DNA of 64,000 nucleotides from positions 10,001-74,000 of the forward strand of contig JAODUO010000142.1 in NCBI GenBank assembly GCA_025642075.2, written 5' to 3'. The stretch comes from Ridgeia piscesae (taxonomy: Eukaryota > Annelida > Polychaeta > Sabellida > Siboglinidae). Position 1 is the first letter of the stretch; each line of letters starts with the position of its first letter. Of the stretch, positions 22,754-33,540 are shown in pieces. The position numbers and the translations under genes are program-made. Under the pieces are notes generated by a model that did no database searches, was not told the DNA's origin, and worked only from the letters and a program-made list of their open reading frames with translations.

Positions 22754-25700
22754 GTCAGTGCAGTCTCTCATTCCTTCTCTAAGGTCAGTGCAGTCTCTCA
22801 TTCCTTCTCTAAGGTCAGTGCAGTCTCTCATTCCTTCTCTAAGGTCAGTGCAGTCTCTCATTCCTTCACTAAGGTCAATGCAGTCTCTCATTCCTTCTCT
22901 AAGGTCAATGCAGTCTCTCATTCCTCCTCTAAGGTCAATGCAGTCTCTCATTCCTTCTCTAAGGTCAATGCAGTCTCTTATTCCTTCTCTAAGGTCAATG
23001 CAGTCTCTCATTCCTTCTCTAAGGTCAATGCAGTCTCTTATTCCTTCTCTAAGGTCAATGCAGTCTCTCATTCCTTCTCTAAGGTCAATGCAGTCTCTCA
23101 TTCCTTCTCTAAGGTCAATGCAGTCTCTCATTCCTTCTCTAAGGTCAATGCAGTCTCTCATTCCTTCTCTAAGGTCAATGCAGTCTCTCATTCCTTCTCT
23201 AAGGTCAATGCAGTCTCTTATTCCTTCTGTAAGGTCAGTGCAGTCTCTCGTTCCTTCTCTAAGGTCAGTGCAGTCTCTCATTCCTTCTCTAAGGTCAATG
23301 CAGTCTCTCATTCCTTCTCTAAGGTCAATGCAGTCTCTCATTCCTTCTCGTAAGGTCAGTGCAGTCTCTCGTTCCTTCTCTAAGGTCAGTGCAGTCTCTC
23401 ATTCCTTCTCTAAGGTCAGTGCAGTCTCTCATTCCTTCACTAAGGTCAATGCAGTCTCTCATTCCTTCTCTAAGGTCAATGAGTCTCTCATTCCTTCTGT
23501 AAGGTCAGTGCAGTATCTCATTCCTTCTGTAAGGTCAGTGCAGTCTCTCATTCCTTCTCTAAGGTCAGTGCAGTCTCTCATTCCTCCTCTAAGGTCAATG
23601 CAGTCTCTCATTCCTTCTCTAAGGTCAATGCAGTCTCTCATTCCTTCTCTAAGGTCAATGCAGTCTCTCGTTCCTTCTGTAAGGTCAGTGCAGTCTCTCG
23701 TTCCTTCTGTAAGGTCAGTGCAGTCTCTCATTCCTTCTGTAAGGTCAGTGCAGTCTCTCATTCCTTCTGTAAGGTCAGTGCAGTATCTCATTCCTTCTCT
23801 AAGGTCAATGCAGTCTCTCATTCCTTCTCTAAGGTCAGTGCAGTCTCTCATTCCTTCTTTAAGGCCAGTGCAGTCTCTCATTCCTTCTTTAAGGCCAGTG
23901 CAGTCTCTCATTCCTTCTGTAAGGTCAGTGCAGTCTCTCGTTCCTTCTGTAAGGTCAGTACAGTCTCTCATTCCTTCTGTAAGGTCAGTGCAGTCTCTCA
24001 TTTCTTCTGTAAGGTCAGTGCAGTCTCTCATTCCTTCTCTAAGGTCAATGCAGTCTCTCATTCCTTCTCTAAGGTCAGTGCAGTCTATCATTCCTTCTTT
24101 AAGGCCAGTGCAGTCTCTCATTCCTTCTGTAAGGTCAGTGCAGTCTCTCGTTCCTTCTGTAAGGTCAGTGCAGTCTCTCGTTCCTTCTGTAAGGTCAGTG
24201 CAGTCTCTCATTCCTCCTCTAAGGTCAATGCAGTCTCTCATTCCTTCTCTAAGGTCTGCAGTCTCTCCTTTGTCCTCTAAGGTCAATGCAGTCTCTCATT
24301 CCTCCTCTAAGGTCAATGCAGTCTCTCATTCCTTCTCTAAGGTCAGTGCAGTCTCTCATTCCTTCTCTAAGGTCAGTGCATTCTCATTCCTTCTCTAAGG
24401 TCAGTGCAGTCTCTCATTCCTTCTCTAAGGTCAATGCAGTCTCTCATTCCTTCTCTAAGGTCAATGCAGTCTCTCATTCCTTCTCTAAGGTCAGTGCAGT
24501 CTCTCATTCCTTCTCTAAGGTCAGTGCAGTCTCTCATTCCTTCTCTAAGGTCAGTGCAGTCTCTCATTCCTTCTCTAAGGTCAGTGCAGTCTCTCATTCC
24601 TTCTCTAAGGTCAGTGCAGTCTCTCATTCCTCCTCTAAGGTCAGTGCAGTCTCTCATTCCTTCTCTAAGGTCAGTGCAGTCTCTCATTCCTCCTCTAAGG
24701 TCAATGCAGTCTCTCATTCCTTCTCTAAGGTCAGTGCAGTCTCTCATTCCTTCTCTAAGGTCAGTGCAGTCTCTCATTCCTCCTCTAAGGTCAATGCAGT
24801 CTCTCATTCCTTCTCTAAGGTCAGTGCAGTCTCTCGTTCCTTCTCTAAGGTCAATGCAGTCTCTCATTCCTTCACTAAGGTCAGTGCAGTCTCTCATTCC
24901 TTCTCTAAGGTCAATGCAGTCTCCCGTTCCTTCTCTAAGGTCAATGCAGTCTCCTGTTCCTTCTCTAAGGTCAATGCAGTCTCTCATTCCTTCTCTAAGG
25001 TCAGTGCAGTCTCTTGTTCCTTCTCTAAGGTCAGTGCAGTCTCTCATTCCTTCTCTAAGGTCAATGCAGTCTCTTGTTCCTTCTCTAAGGTCAATGCAGT
25101 CTCTCATTCCTCCTCTAAGGTCAGTGCAGTCTCTCATTCCTTCTCTAAGGTCAATGCAGTCTCTCATTCCATCACTAAGGTCAGTGCAGTCTCTCATTCC
25201 TTCTCTAAGGTCAATGCAGTCTCTCATTCCTTCTCTAAGGTCAATGCAGTCTCTCATTTCTTCTCTAAGGTCAGTGCAGTCTCTCATTCCTTCTCTAAGG
25301 TCAATGCAGTCTCTCATTCCTTCACTAAGGTCAGTGCAGTCTCTCATTCCTTCTCTAAGGTCAATGCAGTCTCCCGTTCCTTCTCTAAGGTCAATGCAGT
25401 CTCCCGTTCCTTCTCTAAGGTCAATGCAGTCTCTCATTCCTTCTCTAAGGTCAGTGCAGTCTCTTGTTCCTTCTCTAAGGTCAGTGCAGTCTCTCATTCC
25501 TTCTCTAAGGTCAATGCAGTCTCTTGTTCCTTCTCTAAGGTCAATGCAGTCTCTCATTCCTCCTCTAAGGTCAGTGCAGTCTCTCATTCCTTCTCTAAGG
25601 TCAATGCAGTCTCTCATTCCATCACTAAGGTCAGTGCAGTCTCTCATTCCTTCTCTAAGGTCAATGCAGTCTCTCATTCCTTCTCTAAGGTCAATGCAGT

Positions 25701-25795
25701 CTCTCATTTCTTCTCTAAGGTCAGTGCAGTCTCTCATTCCTTCTCTAAGGTCAATGCAGTCTCTTGTTCCTTCTCTGAGGTGTGTGCAATATCCC
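22747..25795. repeat. 30-bp minisatellite of about 100 copies built on the exon's 5' splice site
   Basis: The unit is AAGGTCAGTGCAGTCTCTCA followed by TTCCTTCTCT. The first register is the exon-intron junction itself (CTCTAAG|GTCAGTGCAG). Position +5 of the donor-like motif is G or A in different units (GTCAGT/GTCAAT), and CTAAG sometimes reads GTAAG or TTAAGGCC. Each unit also holds a TCTCTCATTCCTTCTCTAAG pyrimidine tract ending in AG, so every junction looks like a 3' and a 5' splice site together. A 450-bp (15-unit) block is duplicated in tandem at 24871-25320 and 25321-25770. Confidence 0.96.
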
Positions 25796-26156
25796 ATTCC
25801 TTCTGCAATTTAATTTTTGCTTCTCTGATTTAAAAATAAATCTGTGCAAAATGTAAACCTGTCTTGATCCCATCTGTCATGGGTGAAATGTAGAGCACTT
25901 TGAGAACGCCCAGAGTTTGTGCTGGTGGTATCATTTTGTGAGACCCGTCGCCTGCCAGGGACTGTGCGGAATAAGGACTGTATTGCAGAATTAGCTAGTG
26001 TGTTGTCTGATGCATTGTTTGGGGCAGCTGTTGATGTTGACAAAACACGACTGGCTGCAGCTTTGTGTGAGTGAGTCTCAGTGACCTCTGTGATGTCACT
26101 TTCAAATGCAATGCTCCACTGTGATGGTAACTGTTAGTTGTTTGTTTGGTCCCCAG

Positions 26157-26293
26157 GGGAGCAATCACCCCGCCCCTGGAGCGGAGGTGCATTCCAGTCA
26201 GCAGCATTGATGTCTTCCTTGCCTCCTCCAACACGCCCCTACCCCTTGAGGTTGACAGCTACCCCCTGGGGGGTAACCAACTGCATGTGAAAG
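26157..26293 (+). CDS. PLEKHG5: PLEKHG5-like RhoGEF, second half of ubiquitin-fold RBD-like domain
   Basis: Acceptor GGTCCCCAG, phase 2 in, phase 1 out at GTGAAAG|GTAAGA. Joined to the previous exon it reads TLRGAITPPLERRCIPVS, SIDVFLASSNTPLPLEV, then DSYPLGGNQLHVK. Vertebrate PLEKHG5 has LPVFERKGI, VDIYLDQSNTPLSL and a GGHYLRVK ending at the same spacing, the most diagnostic match in the window. This half supplies the remaining strands of the ubiquitin-fold domain. In PLEKHG5 the domain precedes the DH and PH domains that activate RhoA; those lie outside this window. A 28-bp minisatellite starts about 340 bp after the donor. Confidence 0.94.
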
Positions 26294-26635
26294 GTAAGAG
26301 GCAATGCGGCCATTGTATTATACAAACACTGTCAGCTGATTGTGAGGTTGATCCCTAGGTGGCAGCACCAGGTGTCCTTACCGTGGTGGACTGACTGAAT
26401 AGATGTGATAGACATAGACATCACAAGTCACATAGCCTGGCAGATGGGCTAATGACAATACCAGTGGACTTAAACATTCTTTTGTGGCACAACTAGTTGT
26501 TCATTCTTTTAAATTAACTTTCACATCTTGGTGACATTTTACCCATTATACTTGTTCATTTTATAAACATATAAAACAGACATCGCACCTTTGATGTTGT
26601 GGTTTCTTCCTGCATTCCGGGTGTCATGTTGTTGT

Positions 26636-27235
26636 ACTGTGTTGTGTGGCATCATGTTGTTGTGCAGTGTTGTGTGGCATCATGTTGTTGTGCAGTGTTA
26701 TGTGGCATCATGTTGTTGTGCAGTGTTGTGTGGCATCATGTTGTTGTGCAGTGTTGTGTGGCATCATGTTGTTGTGCAGTGTTGTGTGGCATCATGTTGT
26801 TGTGCAGTGTTGTGTGGCATCATGTTGTTGTGCAGTGTTGTGTGGCATCATGTTGTTGTGCAGTGTTGTGTGGCATCATGTTGTTGTGCAGTGTTGTGTG
26901 GCATCATGTTGTTGTGCAGTGTTGTGTGGCATCATGTTGTTGTGCAGTGTTGTGTGGCATCATGTTGTTGTGCAGTGTTGTGTGGCATCATGTTGTCGTG
27001 CAGTGTTGTGTGGCATCATGTTGTCTTTGGGGGGCCCGGTGTTGTGTGGCATCATGTTGTTGTGCCCTGTTGTGTGGCATCATGTTGTCGTGCAGTGTTG
27101 TGTGGCATCATGTTGTCGTGCAGTGTTGTGTGGCATCATGTTGTTGTGCAGTGTTGTGTGGCATCATGTTGTTGTGCAGTGTTGTGTGGCATCATGTTGT
27201 TGTGCAGTGTTGTGTGGCATCATGTTGTTGGGCCA
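26636..27235. repeat. 28-bp minisatellite (GTTGTGTGGCATCATGTTGT)
   Basis: About 21 highly uniform units, with a single divergent patch at 27020-27065. The 28-bp unit is not a multiple of three, so all three frames read the same Cys/Val/His-rich peptide; none is a gene. It starts about 340 bp after the exon at 26157. Confidence 0.95.
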
Positions 27236-28598
27236 CGTTGTCCACTACTGGCCTGTCTGTCTGTCTGTCCTGGTCACCATCTGTCGTGCACTTGTGGTGT
27301 TATTCACCATGGCGACAGCTGCCCTGGTCAATACTTGGCCCTTCATATGGATGGATGCAGGGATTTATATTGTGGCATTTGGTGCTCACCTAGCAACTGA
27401 CATCATGTTTGCGAAGTAGCTGGAATGTTCACAGAAGTTGAAGTAGTAACTGAGTGGCCGTTGTACACTCTTGTGCATTGTCGATGTTTCTTGTTTGGAA
27501 TACAAGAAGTCAGACCCTTGTCTGCTACAAATTGTTTCATTTAGCTTATTCTTGTAAGCATTTATAAACGCAAGATTGCAAGGTAACTTGTCGTTTATTT
27601 CTAGTAAGCAGACGCCCATGCAACACCAGCTGGTACGCCGCAACATTGTTTGTCTAATCACAAGCATCTAATGACAGTTCAAAACATTTGTAATGTGATT
27701 TAATTTGTCGTACCTGTCATAAATTTGCCTTCGGTTGAGACAATGTTGAGATATTTATCACCGTGGTAGTTAATCGTTCAGTGCTGGACTGTTGGTAGTG
27801 CAGGGGTACCACTGCAGTCAATAAGATGTCTTTGATGTTATATTGATTGGCGTGGGATTTGACAAAGTCTCTACAACAGCTGGTGGAGTTAGGACACACA
27901 TTCACGCATCCAGTCGGGCCGAGTGGCTCATCTCCTCTAGTCTGCTTCGTAACTATTCATTTTTTGTGTTGTCATGGAAACCCGAATGTTGTTCCTGCCT
28001 AGATCGTGGCCACAGTACAGTAAGTGACTTCTGAGTTAGCAACATGATGGCCAAAAATTTGAGTGTGTGGGTGTGTAGACTGACGGCTCAATGCTGTGGC
28101 CATACCACCACTGCTCTGTGCATTTACTTGCTCGTAATACTGTGGAATTTTATGACATTTCATGATATTTAAAAAAAATTATCGTTAACTGGAAATAAAA
28201 TGTAGACATTTGGTAAAATGTGGATGTATAGCCAGTATTTAATAGATCAACTCAAATCAGGTAAAACCTATGCGCAGGCTTAACTCACGTAATAGTTCAT
28301 TAGTAAGAATGTTTATTTACACATCCCATTTCAAAGTGTTTGTTACTTTGACTCATCGCATAAGACAGAGATAGGAACTTCTATTCGAGGCCGGCTTCAA
28401 CTTTCTTGGAAGTGTCATTTGTGTGTGTCTGGTCCTGGGGACACATGGCTGTGGTTATTTAGTCACACCTGGCACCATTTAATGCATTATGCTGGCTGCG
28501 GGTACGTGACTGAATAAGGTCTTCCAAAGAACCACTTGAATAGAATGTATTTTGACGTGACCCACTAGTTGTGGACAGAAAGGGTTGGAAGGTCAGTC
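27236..28598. other. Large intron, unique sequence
   Basis: No exon, transposon or array recognised between the 28-bp and the 22-bp arrays. Confidence 0.55.
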
Positions 28599-30055
28599 AG
28601 TACGTCTTGCTGTACAGTCACTTCTATGTTGCTGTACAGTCACTTCTATGTTGCTGTACAGTCACTTCTATGTTGCTGTACAGTCACTTCTATGTTGCTG
28701 TACAGTCACTTCTATGTTGCTGTACATTCACTTCTATGTTGCTGTACAGTCACTTCTATGTTGCTGTACAGTCACTTCTATGTTGCTGTACAGTCACTTC
28801 TATGTTGCTGTACAGTCACTTCTATGTTGCTGTACAGTCACTTCTATGTTGCTGTACAGTCACTTCTATGTTGCTGTACAGTCACTTCTATGTTGCTGTA
28901 CAGTCACTTCTATGTTGCTGTACAGTCACTTCTATGTTGCTGTACAGTCACTTCTATGTTGCTGTACAGTCACTTCTATGTTGCTGTACAGTCACTTCTA
29001 TGTTGCTGTACAGTCACTTCTATGTTGCTGTACAGTCACTTCTATGTTGCTGTACAGTCACTTCTATGTTGCTGTACAGTCACTTCTATGTTGCTGTACA
29101 GTCACTTCTATGTTGCTGTACAGTCACTTCTATGTTGCTGTACAGTCACTTCTATGCTGCTGTACAGTCACTTCTATGCTGCTGTACAGTCACTTCTATG
29201 CTGCTGTACAGCCACTTCTATGCTGCTGTACAGCCACTTCTATGCTGCTGTACAGCCACTTCTATGCTGCTGTACAGTCACTTCTATGCTGCTGTACAGT
29301 CACTTCTACGCTGATGTACAGTCACTTCTACGCTGATGTACAGTCACTTCTACGCTGATGTACAGTCACTTCTACGCTGATGTACAGTCACTTCTACGCT
29401 GATGTACAGTCACTTCTACGCTGCTGTACAGTCACTTCTATGCTGCTGTACAGTCACTTCTATGCTGATGTACAGTCACTTCTATGCTGATGTACAGTCA
29501 CTTCTATGCTGATGTACAGTCACTTCTATGCTGCTGTACAGTCACTTCTACGCTGATGTACAGTCACTTCTACGCTGCTGTACAGTCACTTCTACGCTGA
29601 TGTACAGTCACTTCTACGCTGCTGTAGAGTCACTTCTACGCTGATGTACAGTCACTTCTACGCTGCTGTACAGTCACTTCTACGCTGATGTACAGTCACT
29701 TCTACGCTGATGTACATTCACTTCTATGCTGATGTACAGTCACTTCTATGCTGCTGTACAGTCACTTCTATGCTGATGTACAGTCACTTCTATGCTGATG
29801 TACAGTCACTTCTATGCTGATGTACAGTCACTTCTATGCTGCTGTACATTCACTTCTATGCTGATGTACAGTCACTTCTATGCTGCTGTACAGTCACTTC
29901 TATGCTGCTGTACAGTCACTTCTATGCTGATGTACAGTCACTTCTATGCTGCTGTACAGTCACTTCTATGCTGCTGTACAGTCACTTCTATGCTGCTGTA
30001 CAGTCACTTCTATGTTGCTGTACAGTCACTTCTATGTTGCTGTACAGTCACGTCT
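28599..30055. repeat. 22-bp minisatellite (TTGCTGTACAGTCACTTCTATG)
   Basis: About 66 copies. Left third: TATGTTGCTG. Middle: TATGCTGCTG, TACGCTGATG and TATGCTGATG in blocks. The right end returns to TATGTTGCTG. Every unit carries the palindrome TGTACA. Apparent Tyr/Leu/Cys ORFs in all plus frames are repeat translation. Confidence 0.96.
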
Positions 30056-31290
30056 CTTCTACTGTACAATCACAGTCTCTGAGATTGGCAGTAACAGTTC
30101 AAGTTGACACTTCCTGTGTCGACACAGTTTGTCACCTGGTTCTACCTGAGCATGACACAGCAGTTGTGCTGGGACACGGCTGACTTTGTGAGGCAGCGCC
30201 GAGATCTGTGAAAAACACCGTGGACCGAACATGTGTACCCACGGCGCCTTGCCGGAACTGGCGCAGGTTGTTGGGTCTCATTATTTTATCTGTCTTCATG
30301 TGTAACCCGGCCGTAAGCGCCTGCCCCACCGTGGTGACGCGAGGTGTAGCTGTCACGCGAGAGAATAATCCCGCAACAAAATAGGTGATTAAATATTATC
30401 TGGCACTAAAAATAGCTGCCACGCTATTCTAATGTCAGCTGTCTTCAGACGGAGATCGGTCACATTTTAATGGCTGGTTCCTTCTGGCTTTGCCGGCTGT
30501 GTCTGTGTGTCGCTGTCAGACCCTGTCAGGGTGTGTGGTGTTACTGCGGGCATGGCCTCTTGTCAAACTGTCCAGAGCCATAACATCCCCTCCCGTCTCT
30601 CTCGCAGTGGTCCTACTTTCTGCAGCAACAACAATTATATGGCCTCTGACGATTGGCCGAAGTAAGCTTGTTTTTATTGGCGCCACTGAATACTGTTTTA
30701 TTATGCACTCATTGATTCAATGCTACTATAAGTTAGTTAATACTTTTTTGTCAGCAGATAGCTGTGTATGTCTACAGCCTGTGGATTCGTCCATGTAGCT
30801 ATTCTCTAGATAGGAAAGGGAAGGGTTAATAGTGGCATTTCTTTGCTTATACTCAACATTTTTTTACTTGAGTTCATTGCATATAAACTACAATTACCCT
30901 CTCTAAAAACTGTCATATACACAAAGACTAGCCCTGTAAAGATCTGCTCTTCATTGTAATGATGTCGGTATGACAAGAAGTCAGTGGAGGGTTACACCTC
31001 AAACGTACCAGTTCACAAGGGAAAAACTCCTCACCCTAATTGAGCTCGTTAGTATTTGTAAAGAACAGATTGTTGTGTGGTCGCGTTTGACAGACTGTCA
31101 TGAATACTTGATGAGGAACTGCTGGGAAAGGTTAGAGAAGCCGTCCTCATCACTGCCGCCGGCTGTTTCTCCATCATTAGCTGATCGCTGGACGCACCGC
31201 ATCACCCAGCGGCAACACTAGAGGGCACATGTACATGCATGCATGTATACCTGTGCATGCATACACACAGGCATACATGTGCATGCACAG
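30056..31290. other. Large intron, unique sequence
   Basis: Some CpG-containing stretches (30180-30370, 30480-30660) but no ATG-donor combination in phase 1 that I could support. Confidence 0.5.
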
Positions 31291-31298
31291 TTGCACAT

Positions 31299-31723
<425 letters not shown>

Positions 31724-31724
31724 T

Positions 31725-32890
31725 GACCTGGCAGGAGTGTCAAGTGATGTTTAAGAAGCCCTCCTGTGCTCTGGGTACATGTCTGTGCAAGGTCTCAGTG
31801 TATAATTCCCTCATTCCACCACATTAATGTCTCTCATCCAGGGCTGCGACACAGCAATACACCTACTTCATGCATTGACAGATTGCTCTCAAGCCTCACC
31901 CTCTCCTCTGCACTCTCCACCTGCCTAGGACTACTTACTAGATTGGTCAATTATTTGGTGTAAATTGTTTTATAGCTCCAATGTTAAATGAGGGATTGTA
32001 ACTTGTATGAAGTGCGTCTATGTGGTCCCATGTAGACGCCACCAACAATGGATATATTCACAGACATTAAATGTTTAGGCATGTACGCGTCTAGGCATGT
32101 GTACTCTTCAAGGTTGCTTTCTGAGAAATGCTGTGTTACTTGGGACTTCAACGAAACTTGTATAAACCAATGCATTGTGGGTCTTGTAAGTAAACATCCC
32201 CAGTCGAGGAGAGAAGGTTGAGTCTTTTGCATCCGCACTCCACAGAGAAAATGTGCAGAACATTAGCACATGGAAATAAAGGGTGTAACATGTGTTCGCA
32301 ATGAAAATCACAGGAGAATAAAATAAGCCGTAAATTGTGGACAGAGACGGATGAAATGCTTCTTTCTAGTACAGCTTTAGGTGGATGATGTCTTTCTTGC
32401 CTTGCATCTAACAGCTGCGTGACAGAGTTCCCACAGTAACTTGTCTGTGAATGCATAGCCCTGCATTATGACAGCACTCATATTGTGAAGTATGCTCATG
32501 AACCACTTAGAACAATCAGAAACAATGACATTCAGTGTTGTTTTTATAAATGAGATGTGTAAGTAAATTGAGTCCATTTGCAGAATGAGTCACTGATCAG
32601 ATGTCCCTTCCTCAGACTGGAGTAGAACATGACAGAACTGTCTTTGATGACATCTTTAAGTTCTTGGAAACATTCTGTCCATTCACCTGTCATGTTTGGT
32701 AAAGTGTGAACATTCACAGATGATGCTGGGGAAACATGCACGCAGAGTTTAGTGTTGTTGTTGAGACCAAAAATGTATTGGTTCTTTTTCTGACCACTGA
32801 AACTGTAATGACCAGTGATATGGGTACAATTACTAGTTTGTTGCATCTGGTTCATAACTTAGCTCTAAACAATGGCAGTGTACATGTTAA
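31725..32890. other. Large intron, unique sequence
   Basis: Several minus-strand open frames of 65-100 codons overlap here (31984-32855), but none shows a recognisable domain or splice-consistent structure. Confidence 0.5.
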
Positions 32891-32899
32891 TACATGTGG

Positions 32900-33015
32900 T
32901 GGAAATGTGTGTGGGTGCATGCGTGTGTGCCCGCATGTGTTTGTGTGTGTATGTGTATATTGTGGGCATGTGTGTGCATATGCATGTGTGTGTGCATGCA
33001 TGAGTGTGTATGTAA

Positions 33016-33061
<46 letters not shown>

Positions 33062-33540
33062 TCTATATATATAATGTACGTGTTGGTGTGTGGACTTGTA
33101 TGTGTCCACATGCATCTGTGTGCATATGCATGTGTGCATGCCTTTATGTGTGTGCGAATGCATTCGCATGTGTGTGTGTGTGTGTGTGTCATAACTGCAT
33201 ATGTGTGTTTGTGGGGGTGTGCATGCCTTTGTGCATGTATGTGTGTGTGTGCGTGCGTGCGTGTGTGTGCATGCCTGTGTGTGTGCATGCATGCGTGCGT
33301 GCATGCGTGTGTGCATGCGTGTGTGTGTGTGTGTGTGCATGCGTGTGTGTGTGCATGTGTGTGTGTGTGTGTGCATGTGTGTGTGTGCATGTGTGTGTGT
33401 GTGCGTGTGTGTGTGTGTGTGTGTGCATGCCTGTGTGTGTGTGCACACGTGCGTGTGTGTATGCGTGCGTGCGTGCGTGCATGCGTGTGTGCGTGCGTGC
33501 GTGCGTGCGTGCGTGCATGCATGCGTGCATGTGTGTGTGC
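32900..33540. repeat. (TG)n, GCATGC and (TA)n compound microsatellite
   Basis: TG dinucleotides with frequent GCATGC and GTGCGTGC insertions around a short (TA)n (33022-33070). A shortened copy occurs at 39905-40270, part of the fold-back described separately. Confidence 0.93.

Noticed and set aside
22526..25833. Long open frames (271-591 codons) on both strands
   Set aside because: They are translations of the 30-bp array; the period of ten codons keeps all frames open. Only 22659-22753 is supported as exon.
25880..25910. GTAGAGCACTTTGAG resembling the SINE tail
   Set aside because: Similarity stops after about 15 bases and no body sequence accompanies it.
26591..27419. Cys/Val/His-rich ORFs in all plus frames
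   Set aside because: Direct product of the 28-bp array.
28569..30183. Three overlapping 250-codon plus-strand ORFs
   Set aside because: Same Tyr/Leu/Cys peptide in every frame because the 22-bp unit cycles through frames; no gene signal.
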